Source: Natronomonas halophila
Lineage (GTDB): Archaea > Halobacteriota > Halobacteria > Halobacteriales > Haloarculaceae
Length of the DNA: 64,000 nucleotides
NCBI RefSeq assembly: GCF_013391085.1
Contig: NZ_CP058334.1
Location: 310,001 to 374,000, forward strand
Direction of reading: 5' to 3'
Made by a program: the position numbers and the translations under genes. Below the pieces are notes generated by a model. That model made no database searches, was not told the DNA's origin, and saw only the letters and a program-made list of their open reading frames with translations. This document shows, one piece after another, positions 43,793 through 53,401 of the stretch (its first letter is position 1; every line of letters starts with the position of its first letter).

Positions 43793-43915
43793 GCGGTCTC
43801 GATCCACAGGTTCGGCAATAAAATTTTGCTCCGTGTGGCGTGCCGAAACGTCTCGACGCCAGCCCCTATCGCCGCAGTCGCCGTGTTTATCGGCCGACCG
43901 GGCGAGGGGGCAATC

Positions 43916-44677
43916 ATGGACACCGTCACCCACCACGGCCGGACGACCGCCTATCGACGGACGGACTTCGGCGACGGCCCCCGCGTCTGCTACATCCACG
44001 GCGCGGGCGGCAGCCACGACGTCTGGGTCGAACAGTACGGCGACCGCGAGGGCCCGCCCGCCGTCGCCGTCGACCTCTCGGGCCACGGCGACAGCGACGA
44101 CGTCGACACCGAACCCGGTACCGAGACGCTCGACGCCTACGCCGACGACGTGGTCGCGGTCTGCGAGCAGACGGACGCCTCGGTGCTCTGCGGCAACTCG
44201 ATGGGCGGGGCCGTCGCGCTGTGGGTCGCCCTCGAACGCGACCTCGACCTCGATGGGCTCGTTCTCGCCGATACCGGCGCGAAACTCGGCGTCGACGAGG
44301 GGTTCCGGGAATCGCTCGCCCGGAACTTCGAGGCCGCAATCGCCTCGATGCACACGCCGGACACCCTCTTTCACGAACCCACCGACGAGCTCATCGAAGT
44401 CTCCAAGGAGGGCCTGCTGCGGACCGGACAGGCCGTCACCGTTCGGGACTTCGAGACCTGCGACGAGTTCGACGTCCGCGACCGCCTCGACGAGATTACG
44501 ATGCCCGCTCTCGCGCTGTGCGGGGAACACGACCCGATGACGCCGCCGATGTTCAGCGAGTTCCTCGAAGCCGAACTGCCCGATTGTGAGTACCGAGAAA
44601 TCGCCGACGCCGCCCACATGCCGATGCTCGAACGCCCGGACGTCTTCAACAGCGCCGTGCGGGCGTTCCTCGCCTAG
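43916..44677 (+). CDS. Alpha/beta-fold hydrolase
   Basis: A 253-residue protein from the ATG at 43916. VCYIHGAGGSHDVW is the oxyanion segment, LCGNSMGGAVALWVA holds the nucleophile (S95), ALCGEHDPMTPP the acid (D206), and IADAAHMPMLERPDVF the His (H234), all in the expected order. An esterase or similar hydrolase; the substrate is unknown. It is divergent from htpX, with about 120 bases between. The upstream frame (from 43571) reads over htpX and is not real. Confidence 0.9.
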   Translation: MDTVTHHGRTTAYRRTDFGDGPRVCYIHGAGGSHDVWVEQYGDREGPPAVAVDLSGHGDSDDVDTEPGTETLDAYADDVVAVCEQTDASVLCGNSMGGAVALWVALERDLDLDGLVLADTGAKLGVDEGFRESLARNFEAAIASMHTPDTLFHEPTDELIEVSKEGLLRTGQAVTVRDFETCDEFDVRDRLDEITMPALALCGEHDPMTPPMFSEFLEAELPDCEYREIADAAHMPMLERPDVFNSAVRAFLA

Positions 44678-44734
44678 CGGGACCGCTTACGTACGGCAAT
44701 CAGATTCTTAAAAAGAGCCGCCGAACGTCGTCCC

Positions 44735-45007
44735 ATGAGCCGAATAATGCGCGTTTTGAGCGGCCTCCTACAGACCGTCGTCACGTTCGCGGTGCTGATA
44801 ATCCTCGGTACGCTCGCCTTCTACGTGACCGTCTTCGTCGTCTCGACTGGGGCGGGATTGGCGGGCTATGAGAACGTCAGCGGCGACTTCGTCGTCCTCT
44901 CGGCGGCCCTGCTCGTCGTCGCGGCCCTTTTAGGTGGGATACCGCTGAGCGCCGCCCCACAGCGGGGCGACGAAGACGACCGGGAACCGAACGCCGGCTT
45001 CGAATAA
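44735..45007 (+). CDS. Small two-helix membrane protein
   Basis: A 90-residue protein, MSRIMRVLSGLLQTVVTF onward. Hydrophobic helices lie at about 8-40 and 52-70 (VLSAALLVVAALLGGIPL). A polar C-terminal tail is rich in D/E. An A-rich TATA-like sequence (ATTCTTAAAAAG) at 44702-44713 is about 27 bases upstream. Function is unknown. Its stop codon touches the stop of the convergent small gene. Confidence 0.6.
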   Translation: MSRIMRVLSGLLQTVVTFAVLIILGTLAFYVTVFVVSTGAGLAGYENVSGDFVVLSAALLVVAALLGGIPLSAAPQRGDEDDREPNAGFE

Positions 45008-45208
45008 TCACTCGGCGGCCCGCGCCTCCAGCCAGTCGACGATGTGTGCGGGCACGTCGACGTCCGGAACCGCGGCGTTCAGCGCCTCGAATTCGCAGGT
45101 CGCGTTCATCTCGTGGGCGGATACCTGGTTTTCGTCCCCATAGTCCACAGTTACTTGGGAATCGCGCCTGACACCGATGGTATGCCGCTTGGTACCGCGA
45201 AGCGCCAC
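45008..45208 (-). CDS. Small hypothetical protein, start uncertain
   Basis: An open frame of 66 codons; the last 33 (from the ATG at 45109, MNATCEFEALNAAVPDVDVPAHIVDWLEARAAE in part) have good coding character. A GTG at 45148 is also possible. The longest form would overlap the divergent SMP-30-like gene by 27 bases, so it is probably too long. The end is acidic and helical. No family is recognised, and this may not be a gene. Confidence 0.35.
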   Translation of the reverse strand: MALRGTKRHTIGVRRDSQVTVDYGDENQVSAHEMNATCEFEALNAAVPDVDVPAHIVDWLEARAAE

Positions 45209-46273
45209 CCGGTCGCGACCGGGCTTGCGCTGTTGGGCACCGTTGTGACGGCCGGCTGGCTCGCCGAATCGCGTCTCGACCCCGCCGAATGGTATCCGCC
45301 GGACCCGCCGCCGATGGAGGGGCTACTCGCCTCCGGCGACGAACTGGTCGGCGCCGACACCGTCCTTCGGTGTGAGGGCCCCGAAGACGTGGCTTTCGAC
45401 GACGAGGACCGCCTCTATACGGGGAGCGAGGACGGCCGTATCATCCGGACGGTCGACCCGGTAACGCCTGAGACAACCGACGCCGACACCGAGACGTTCG
45501 CCCTGACACAGGGTCGCCCGCTCGGGATGACCTTCGACGGTGAGGACCTGCTGGTCTGTGCGGAGGACGCCGGCCTCATTTCGGTTGACCCCGCAGGCGA
45601 GGTGACGACGCTGGCGGATTCGGCGGGGGGCCGCGACATCGCCTTCGCCGACGACCTCTATATCGCCGACGACGGTACCATCTACTTCACCGACGCCACC
45701 GAGCACGAAATCTTTCAGGACGAACTATTCGAGTTGGAGGATACCGGCCGCCTGCTGGCGTACCACCCCGATTCGGGGGAGACGACCGTCGAATTGACCG
45801 GTCTCGGCTTCGCCAACGGCATCTGCACGCACGCCGACGGCGAATCGGTGCTCATCACCGAAACCTCCCGATATCGGGTGACCCGTTTCTGGATCGACGG
45901 CGACCTCGAAGGCGACGAGCGACTGTTCGCCGAGAACCTCGTGGGCTACCCGGACAACATCGAGGCCGTGGGCGACGGCACCTACTGGGTGGCGATTCCG
46001 AGCCTCCGTGACGAGACCCTCGACGGCCTCCACGAACACGCGTGGGTCAAGCGCCAACTCGGTAAGTTCCCGACGGCGGTCCTGGAGCAGGTCAGCGGCG
46101 ACCCCTACGGACTCGTGCTCCGACTCGATGAATCCGGGACGGTTATCGAGAGCTTTCACGACCCCGAGGGAGACGTCCACGGCGTTACCTCAGCGACACC
46201 CAAACCCGACCACGACGCGCTGTATCTCGGCTCGCTGTTCGGCGAGAAGGTCTCGCGGTACTCGTTGGAGTAA
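45182..46273 (+). CDS. SMP-30/gluconolactonase/strictosidine synthase-like beta-propeller
   Basis: A 363-residue protein. An N-terminal hydrophobic helix (about 12-27) would anchor it to the membrane or act as a signal. GPEDVAFDDEDRLYTGSEDGRIIRTVDP, GRPLGMTFDGEDLLVCAEDAGLISVDP, and DLYIADDGTIYFTDATEHEIFQDEL are blades of the propeller, and FANGICTHADGESVLITETSRYRVTRFWIDGD is the strictosidine synthase/APMAP-like pattern. Extracellular ester or lactone hydrolysis is possible. The earlier frame from 45044 is non-coding. Confidence 0.83.
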   Translation: MPLGTAKRHPVATGLALLGTVVTAGWLAESRLDPAEWYPPDPPPMEGLLASGDELVGADTVLRCEGPEDVAFDDEDRLYTGSEDGRIIRTVDPVTPETTDADTETFALTQGRPLGMTFDGEDLLVCAEDAGLISVDPAGEVTTLADSAGGRDIAFADDLYIADDGTIYFTDATEHEIFQDELFELEDTGRLLAYHPDSGETTVELTGLGFANGICTHADGESVLITETSRYRVTRFWIDGDLEGDERLFAENLVGYPDNIEAVGDGTYWVAIPSLRDETLDGLHEHAWVKRQLGKFPTAVLEQVSGDPYGLVLRLDESGTVIESFHDPEGDVHGVTSATPKPDHDALYLGSLFGEKVSRYSLE

Positions 46274-46345
46274 CCGCGACCGCACCGGCTTTACTTCCAC
46301 CGCGCTCTCGCAACCTTATAGGCGACCGTCCCGCTATCGACGGGT

Positions 46346-47566
46346 ATGCCACGGCTCCCGGGCGTCGAACCGCCCGAACAGGTGGTCTGTCACGTCGACA
46401 TGGACTGCTTTTATGCCGCCTGTGAGCGCCTCAAGGAGCCACAACTGGAGGGCGAACCGGTCGTCGTCGGGATGGGCTACGAGGACGGCGAGGAACACGG
46501 TGCCGTCGCCACTGCGAGTTACGATGCCCGGGAGTACGGCATCGAGTCGGCGATGGCCATCTCCGAGGCCCTCGAAAAACTCCCCCGGCGAGCGACGGCC
46601 GACGACCCCGAGGACACGGGCATCTACCGGCCCGTCGACATGGCCTTCTACGAGGCGGTCAGCGCCGACGTCAAATCGGTGCTCGGGGACTTCGCCGACA
46701 CCGTCCGGAACGTCTCCATCGACGAGGCGTATCTCGATTTGGGCGACCCCTCGTGGGACGACGTCGCGGATATCGGCCGTGAACTCAAAGCCGAAATCGA
46801 GGCGGAGGCCGGTGTCGTCGCCTCGGTCGGTATCGCCCCGAGTATGACGACCGCGAAACTCGCCTCCGACGCCGACAAACCGGACGGCCTCGTCGTCGTC
46901 GAACCCGACGAAGTGCGGGAGTTCCTCGCACCGATGGACGTGGCGGACCTCCACGGCGTCGGCCCCGTCACCGCCCGCGAGCTGCGGGAGATGGGCTTCG
47001 AGACGGCCGGCGACATCGCTTCGGCCGAGGAGGCGACGCTGGTCGAAACCTTCGGCGAACGGGGCCGAGACATCTACGCGCAGGCCCGCGGCGAGGACGA
47101 CCGCGAGGTCGAACCGAAGGGTCGTCCCAAGAGCCTCTCCAGCGAGTCGGCCTTCGTCGAGGCGACCGACGACATGGAAGCGAAACGTGAGAAAGTGCGG
47201 GCGCTGGCCGACGAGGTCGCAGAGCGAGCGACGGCGAAAGGCGCTCTCTACAAGACCATCGGCATCAAGGCCGTCGAACCGCCCTTCGAGGTCAACACCC
47301 GCGCCCGGTCGCTGTCGGGGCCGGTCGACGCACCGGACCTCGTCGAAGGGATTGCCCTCGATTTGCTCGACGAATTCGAGGACGCGACCGTGCGGAAACT
47401 CGGGGTTCGCGTCTCGAACCTCTCCTTCGACGAGCGCGACCAGACCAGCCTCGATACGTGGGAAGTCGACGGCGCGGAGACGGCGAGCGGTGACTCCCAC
47501 GACATCCGCGAGCGCCACCGCGAACGCTCCTCGGGCGGGCAAGCCAGCCTCACGGATTTCGAGTGA
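46346..47566 (+). CDS. dinB: DNA polymerase IV (Y-family, DinB)
   Basis: A 406-residue Y-family polymerase. CHVDMDCFYAACE and VRNVSIDEAYLDLG carry the three catalytic acids; GVGPVTARELREMGFETAGDIA is the thumb helix-hairpin-helix, and the little-finger domain spans about 235-345. The C-terminal QASLTDFE is a PIP box that binds PCNA. It copies past damaged bases. The ATG at 46346 is 70 bases after the preceding stop; CTTATAGG near 46315-46322 could be the TATA element. Confidence 0.93.
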   Translation: MPRLPGVEPPEQVVCHVDMDCFYAACERLKEPQLEGEPVVVGMGYEDGEEHGAVATASYDAREYGIESAMAISEALEKLPRRATADDPEDTGIYRPVDMAFYEAVSADVKSVLGDFADTVRNVSIDEAYLDLGDPSWDDVADIGRELKAEIEAEAGVVASVGIAPSMTTAKLASDADKPDGLVVVEPDEVREFLAPMDVADLHGVGPVTARELREMGFETAGDIASAEEATLVETFGERGRDIYAQARGEDDREVEPKGRPKSLSSESAFVEATDDMEAKREKVRALADEVAERATAKGALYKTIGIKAVEPPFEVNTRARSLSGPVDAPDLVEGIALDLLDEFEDATVRKLGVRVSNLSFDERDQTSLDTWEVDGAETASGDSHDIRERHRERSSGGQASLTDFE

Positions 47567-47608
47567 CGGGAGCGTATCCTTTTGGCCCTCGCTGCCGAAG
47601 GCGGTCGT

Positions 47609-47908
47609 ATGAACCATCTCGCCGTCGTCAACGAGGAGACGTGGCGACTCGCTCGCCATGCCCACGTCATCGTCCACGAGACCAGCGACGGCAACGAGTT
47701 CATCACCGTCTACGACTGCGGCGCGGCCCAGAAGCCGCCCTCCGCCCAACTCATCGGTAACCTCGTCCGGGTCGACGCCGACCACGAACTCCTCGACCAG
47801 CCGACGGGCTATATCGCCAAATTGCGCGAGCCATCGGTACTGATTCGACAGGACGAGAACCACTGGGTCATCCGCGCGGCCCCTGAGTCGGACCCACAGG
47901 CTGATTGA
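47609..47908 (+). CDS. Small uncharacterised protein
   Basis: A 99-residue protein from the ATG at 47609 (MNHLAVVNEETWRLARHAHVIVHETSDGNEF). It looks like a mixed alpha/beta domain with a YDCGAAQKPPSAQLIGNLVRVDADHELLDQPTGYIAKL middle. I recognise no family with known activity. It is 40 bases after dinB and 22 bases before the acyltransferase, on the same strand. Confidence 0.6.
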   Translation: MNHLAVVNEETWRLARHAHVIVHETSDGNEFITVYDCGAAQKPPSAQLIGNLVRVDADHELLDQPTGYIAKLREPSVLIRQDENHWVIRAAPESDPQAD

Positions 47909-47929
47909 CCACCGGTCGGACGCGATGAT

Positions 47930-48364
47930 ATGGAAATCGACGGGACGGCCCGCATCGAGAACTCGACGGTTGCCGAAGCCGACGGCCAAATCCGCGAGTA
48001 CGTGACGATACACGATTCCGAGATAGCCGCCGGCGTGCGAATCTACGAGCGCACGTCCCTCAAGAAATCCACCGTCGCCGGACCGACGGATATCAACGCC
48101 AACTGCTACGTCGAGAACGCGGACATCGGCGAGGAAGTCCAGATCGGCCCGAACAGTTCCGTCGTCGGCGTCACCCACGACCTCGACGACGAGGGGATGA
48201 CCTTCCGGGAGGACACCTTCGAGGAAGTCGTGCTGGAAGACGGGGCGTTTCTCGGTGCCGGCGTGACCGTCCTGCCGGGCGTTACCGTCGGTGAGAACGC
48301 CGTCATCGGGGCTGGTGTCACGGTGACCGAGGACGTCGCTCCCGGCGACGTGGTCCGCGAGTAA
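47930..48364 (+). CDS. Hexapeptide-repeat acyltransferase (LbH family)
   Basis: A 144-residue protein. Imperfect hexapeptide turns start at EIDGTARIENSTVAEADGQIREYVTIHDSEIAAGVRIYERTSL and continue to LEDGAFLGAGVTVLPGVTVGENAVIGAGVTVTEDVAPGDVV, the usual end of the fold. A left-handed beta-helix and a trimer are expected. The acceptor is not predictable; nucleotide-sugar or small-molecule acylation are possible. Its stop codon is adjacent to the convergent GIDE-like gene stop. Confidence 0.83.
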   Translation: MEIDGTARIENSTVAEADGQIREYVTIHDSEIAAGVRIYERTSLKKSTVAGPTDINANCYVENADIGEEVQIGPNSSVVGVTHDLDDEGMTFREDTFEEVVLEDGAFLGAGVTVLPGVTVGENAVIGAGVTVTEDVAPGDVVRE

Positions 48365-49375
48365 CTACGGAATCACCATCCACAGCAACCCAATACCACC
48401 GAACAGTGCGAGTCCGCCGCCAACCGCGAGGTTTCGGCTGGTCGCCTTCGACAGCGAGGTGGCGACGCTTTCGAAGTCGCCCTTCGCGATGAACGTCCCC
48501 GGTGTCGTACAGCGCAGGACAGTCTCGCCGAAGCCCTCGCCCTGTTCGGCTTCCCCGGCGACGACGACCGATTCGCCGGGCGTGATGGTCGTCTCCTTGA
48601 ATCGGAGTTCCCGCTCGGCGCGGCCGTCGCTCGTCAGCGGCAGCGGGTCGAACACGTCGGTCGTCCGGAAGCGCTCCGGGACGCGTTCGCCGGCTTCGAC
48701 GACCTGTTCGGTTTCTGCGGGCCCGCCGGTGAAGGCGCCCTCGACGTTCGGTTCGACGTCGGTCGGCGACCCCGACACGAGACTCACCCACGCGCCCTCG
48801 GGGTCGACCGAGGCGGTGCCGAACGCCCCGTCGACGTCGAACGGCTGGGTCTCGACGTCGTAGGCGGTGATGAAGTAGGTGCCCGACGAGCGCATCGGCC
48901 GGGATTTGTACTGGGCGACGGAGGTGACATAACAGACCGCCGGGTCGCCCGAGACGGGGGCTTCGAGCGGCGCCTCGCCATCGGGGACCGCCGCCGTTCC
49001 GGCGACGATGTTGGAGCCGTCGGGCGTGAGTTCGTCGGGGTCGCCGCCCGCCTGTTCGATGTAGTCGGCCCGCGGGCGGTTGGCGACGGCAATGACGCCG
49101 ATATAGAGGCCGCCGATGTAGAGGCCAGCCGCGATTACCCACGCGAATTCGGAGATATCGCCACCCTTCGTCGCTAGTGGGACGAGGATTAGCAACGACA
49201 GCAGGGCGGCGGGAACCGTCTGCCGGCGCGTGAGACCGCTCTGATAGGCGGCGTATTTATACGGCGCTCGGAGGCCGCCCTCGGGAACCCAGGCCGCGAG
49301 GACCCACCAGACGACGCCACCGATGATGAGGAGGGCGATGCCGTAGGTGAACAGGTCGACGGTCGAAAGCGGCAT
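48365..49375 (-). CDS. Membrane protein with GIDE-like domain
   Basis: A 336-residue protein. Three N-terminal helices (FTYGIALLIIGGVVWWVLAAW; VPAALLSLLILVPLA; FAWVIAAGLYIGGLYIGVIAVA) precede a long soluble domain, and one more helix closes it (AVGGGLALFGGIGLLWMVIP). VPDGEAPLEAPVSGDPAVCYVTSVAQYKSR... resembles the GIDE (BAM-like) domain of MUL1-type E3 ligases. No RING finger is present, so it is not a ubiquitin ligase by itself. The topology suggests a membrane-bound scaffold. The link to ubiquitin-like (SAMP) pathways is only a guess. Confidence 0.65.
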   Translation of the reverse strand: MPLSTVDLFTYGIALLIIGGVVWWVLAAWVPEGGLRAPYKYAAYQSGLTRRQTVPAALLSLLILVPLATKGGDISEFAWVIAAGLYIGGLYIGVIAVANRPRADYIEQAGGDPDELTPDGSNIVAGTAAVPDGEAPLEAPVSGDPAVCYVTSVAQYKSRPMRSSGTYFITAYDVETQPFDVDGAFGTASVDPEGAWVSLVSGSPTDVEPNVEGAFTGGPAETEQVVEAGERVPERFRTTDVFDPLPLTSDGRAERELRFKETTITPGESVVVAGEAEQGEGFGETVLRCTTPGTFIAKGDFESVATSLSKATSRNLAVGGGLALFGGIGLLWMVIP

Positions 49376-49492
49376 TCGGCGGTACTGGCTCGCGAACCCT
49401 TATAAATAGCCGGCTCCGGTCGAGCGCCGAAACCGACCGCATGACGCCCGTCTGACGGACAACTATGTGGGGCGGGCGCCACGTGATTGCCG

Positions 49493-51409
49493 ATGGGCGA
49501 GGAAACGATTACCGTCGGAGAAATCAGTCGTGGCGACGAGGAGGGGACCCCCGTCGAACTTCCCGTCGTGGACGTGTTAACGGGCCGCTCCTTTGTGACC
49601 GGTAAATCCGGGTCCGGGAAGTCCAACACTGCGAGTGTCATCTGTGAGAAAATGCTCGATAAGGGCTTCGGCATCCTCATCGTCGACATCGACGGCGAGT
49701 ATTACGGCCTCAAGGAGGAATACGAGATCCTCCACGTCGGCGGCGACGAGGAGTGTGACCTGCAGGTCACCGAGGAACACGCGGGCAAAATCGCCGAACT
49801 CGCCCTCGAGCAGAACGTCCCGATAATCCTGGACGTCTCCAGTTTCCTCGACGAATCCGAGGCGCGGGCGCTTCTGACCGAAGTGACCAAACACCTCTTC
49901 GCGAAGGAGAAGAAGGTCAAACAGCCCTTCCTGATGCTTGTCGAGGAGATTCACGAATACATACCGGAGGGCGGCGGCGTCGACGAATGCGGCCGGATGC
50001 TTATCAAGGTCTCAAAGCGGGGCCGCAAGCACGGCCTCGGCATCGTCGGCATCAGCCAGCGGCCCGCCGACGTCAAGAAGGACTTCATTACCCAGTGTGA
50101 CTGGCTGGTCTGGCATCGGCTGACCTGGAACAACGACACGAAAGTCGTCGGCCGGATTCTCGGCAACGAATACGCCGACCACATCGAGGAGATGGACGAC
50201 GGCGAGTGTTTCCTGATGACCGACTGGGCCGAGGACATCCGCGTCGTCCAGTTCGAACGCAAGCGGACTTTCGACGCTGGCGCGACCCCGGGCCTCGACG
50301 ATTTCGAACGGCCCGAACTCAAAAGCGTCTCCGGCGACCTCGTCGAGGAACTCGAAGAGATATCCGAGACCAAGGAGCGCCGCGAGAACCGCATCGAGGA
50401 ACTCCAGCGCGAACTCGAATCGAAGGACGAGCGCATCCATGACCTCGAACGCCAACTGAAGGAGGCCCGCGACCTCAAGAAGATGGCCGACCGCTTCTCG
50501 CGGGCGATGATGGAACAGGTGACGGGCCGGCCCCTCTCCGCTGCACCGGGCCGACAGAGCGAACTCGACGAGGCTGCCGGGCCCGTCCGTCGGGACCCCG
50601 AAATCGAAGCCGAACTAAAGGCCATCCGCAACGGCGAGAAGGAACGGGAATCCAGCCCCGTGCCGGTCGCCGGGAACGATGACGACGCCAGCGAGGAGGC
50701 CGAAGACGACGCCGTAGACGAGACGACCGACGACGAATCTCCGCCCGATTCGGAAACTACGGAAACCGAACCGGAACCCACGGCCGAAACCACCGAGACA
50801 CGGGCTGAAACCCAATCGGGCGAGGAGACCACCTCCGAGACGAGCGACTGGCCGACCGAATCGGACAGCCAGTCGTTCGGCTTCGGCGGCATCGACCGGG
50901 TCACAGGCGACACCGGAGTCGACACCGACGACTCACCGACGGTTTCGGACGTCGCAAGCGGGAGCGCCCGAGAGCCGACGGCTTCGCCCGCCCTTTCCGG
51001 AGGGGAGCGACTCGTCGACCGACTCCAATCGGAGATTCGGGCCCTCGACGACGTCGCCGTCGAGATGCTGCGGGTCTACCGGGCTCGCGGCCCGCTGACG
51101 CCACAGGAGGCCCACGAGGCGGCCGGGGGGTCAGGCGACCGGACCGGCGCGTATTCGATGAATCGCCAACTCCGCGAACGCGGTTTCGTCGCCCACGCAA
51201 GCCGTGGCCGCCACGAGTACGCCCTCCCCGAACTCGTCGCCGAGGAGACGGTCGACCCGTTCAATCCGAACCAACCGGTCGACGGCACCGAACACGACCT
51301 GCTCGTGCAGGCCGTCGAGTCCGTGTTCGTCGACGGTATTGACGCCCCCGAGACCGTCGACGCGGCGGCAGAAGTAGCGACTGACGGCGGCACTGATTCG
51401 GATAACTGA
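49493..51409 (+). CDS. HerA-type ATPase with coiled coil and winged helix
   Basis: A 638-residue protein from the ATG at 49493 (a TTG two codons earlier is ignored). Walker A GKSGSGKS is at 38-45, Walker B with LMLVEEIHEY near 147-154, and ISQRP at 188-192 is a sensor. A coiled coil fills about 282-335, then an acidic disordered linker (about 385-505), then a winged helix (about 508-582; VAVEMLRVYRARGPLTPQEAHEAAG). HerA-like ATPases move DNA or proteins with NurA; no nurA gene is near. The fusion to a winged helix is uncommon in what I know. Confidence 0.85.
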   Translation: MGEETITVGEISRGDEEGTPVELPVVDVLTGRSFVTGKSGSGKSNTASVICEKMLDKGFGILIVDIDGEYYGLKEEYEILHVGGDEECDLQVTEEHAGKIAELALEQNVPIILDVSSFLDESEARALLTEVTKHLFAKEKKVKQPFLMLVEEIHEYIPEGGGVDECGRMLIKVSKRGRKHGLGIVGISQRPADVKKDFITQCDWLVWHRLTWNNDTKVVGRILGNEYADHIEEMDDGECFLMTDWAEDIRVVQFERKRTFDAGATPGLDDFERPELKSVSGDLVEELEEISETKERRENRIEELQRELESKDERIHDLERQLKEARDLKKMADRFSRAMMEQVTGRPLSAAPGRQSELDEAAGPVRRDPEIEAELKAIRNGEKERESSPVPVAGNDDDASEEAEDDAVDETTDDESPPDSETTETEPEPTAETTETRAETQSGEETTSETSDWPTESDSQSFGFGGIDRVTGDTGVDTDDSPTVSDVASGSAREPTASPALSGGERLVDRLQSEIRALDDVAVEMLRVYRARGPLTPQEAHEAAGGSGDRTGAYSMNRQLRERGFVAHASRGRHEYALPELVAEETVDPFNPNQPVDGTEHDLLVQAVESVFVDGIDAPETVDAAAEVATDGGTDSDN

Positions 51410-51424
51410 GAACGCGCTTCCTTT

Positions 51425-52374
<950 letters not shown>

Positions 52375-52905
52375 CTAATCTTTTCGCTTGACCACGTCGC
52401 CGAGGGTCGTCTCGCCCGCCGAGGACCCACCGGACCACTCGCTGTCGTCGCCGGAACCGCCGGCCGAAAGCGAGATGCCCAGCGCCTTTTCGAGTTTGGT
52501 CTGGACCTTGTCGCTCGGGAGGACGTCGCCGCGTTCGAGTTTGCGGATAAGGCTCGCCTTCTCGTTGAGTTGGTCGGCGAGTTCCTCCTGAGTGAGGCCC
52601 TCGGATTCGCGGGCGTTCCGGATGCGCTCGTCGTAGTCCTGAACGACCTCGTCCATCTCGTCGAACATGTCGCGGCGACTGCCGCCACCGCCGCCCGAGG
52701 AACTGCTCGACGAACTGGACGTCGAAGAGGAGGAAGAACTCCCCGAGGAGGACGTGGAGTATTTCGTCGAGGACGAGGAGGTTTCCTGCGTTTTCACCTC
52801 CGTGCCGAAATCGGCGCAGTTGTCACAGACGTCGAGTTCCGCGCCTTCGACCTTGACCGTCTTCGGGTCGCTGGTGTTGGCGCCACACATCTCACATTGA
52901 ACCAT
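52375..52905 (-). CDS. Multiprotein bridging factor 1 homolog (MBF1)
   Basis: A 176-residue protein starting MVQCEMCGANTSDP. A zinc ribbon has C4, C7, C27 and C30. Residues 43-76 are a low-complexity linker of Ser and Gly. The C-terminal HTH (about 95-145; AREGLTQEEL-type RNARESEGLTQEELADQLNEKASLIRKLERGDVLPS) is the MBF1 domain. In archaea MBF1 links TBP and translation; here the long Ser linker is unusual in size. The ATG at 52905 is preferred over a start 5 codons earlier. Confidence 0.92.
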   Translation of the reverse strand: MVQCEMCGANTSDPKTVKVEGAELDVCDNCADFGTEVKTQETSSSSTKYSTSSSGSSSSSSTSSSSSSSSGGGGGSRRDMFDEMDEVVQDYDERIRNARESEGLTQEELADQLNEKASLIRKLERGDVLPSDKVQTKLEKALGISLSAGGSGDDSEWSGGSSAGETTLGDVVKRKD

Positions 52906-52989
52906 ACTGGAGCCTAACACTCCGTCGCAAAAGGGTTTTCCGCCCGGCCCGGCGGGCGTCTCATTCGATGGGACACTGCTGCCGCCGAT

Positions 52990-52996
52990 TTATATG
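52990..52996 (+). promoter_or_regulatory. TATA box of the DUF2249 gene
   Basis: TTATATG, about 24 bases before the ATG at 53017. Leaderless start is likely. Confidence 0.5.
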
Positions 52997-53016
52997 TGGG
53001 ACACTACGTCTCATCT

Positions 53017-53355
53017 ATGAACGCCGACCTCGAACCGCGGCCGTCGGAACGACGCCCCGTCGTGAAACCCCTCGCCGAGGAGTCTCCCGACTGGATTCTC
53101 GACACTCGGCAGATGACACAACCCCGACTCGGGGCCGTCATCGACGCGCTGGGAGACGCCGAGGTCGGTGACACTGTGGTCGTCATCACCCCTATCTCGC
53201 CGGTGCCGCTGTACGACCACCTCAACGAGCGTGGCTGGGGCTACGAGGTCGACCGAATCTCGCCCGACGAATGGCAGGTTCGTATCACCGTCGGCGAGCA
53301 GCCCGGCGATTCCGGCGAGCGACTCCGCCGGCCGCGGCGGCGCCGCCTCCGATAA
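53017..53355 (+). CDS. DUF2249 domain protein
   Basis: A 112-residue protein. After a short basic leader (MNADLEPRPSERRPVVKPLA), SPDWILDTRQMTQPRLGAVIDALGDAEVGDTVVVITPISPVPLYDHLNERGWGYEVDRISPDEWQVRI is the TusA-like two-layer fold of DUF2249. This family often binds or transfers sulfur or interacts with metals; a Cys is absent here. The C-terminus is basic (RRPRRRRLR). Sits between MBF1 and the MaoC gene. Confidence 0.8.
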   Translation: MNADLEPRPSERRPVVKPLAEESPDWILDTRQMTQPRLGAVIDALGDAEVGDTVVVITPISPVPLYDHLNERGWGYEVDRISPDEWQVRITVGEQPGDSGERLRRPRRRRLR

Positions 53356-53401
53356 CTCAATTCAGGCAAATATTATCAACTCTGGGTGTGAGTGCCATGG
53401 T

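Noticed and set aside
43793-44617. N-terminal extension of HtpX of about 275 residues
   Set aside because: It is antisense to the alpha/beta hydrolase with an intact catalytic triad; HtpX proteins begin at the first membrane helix.
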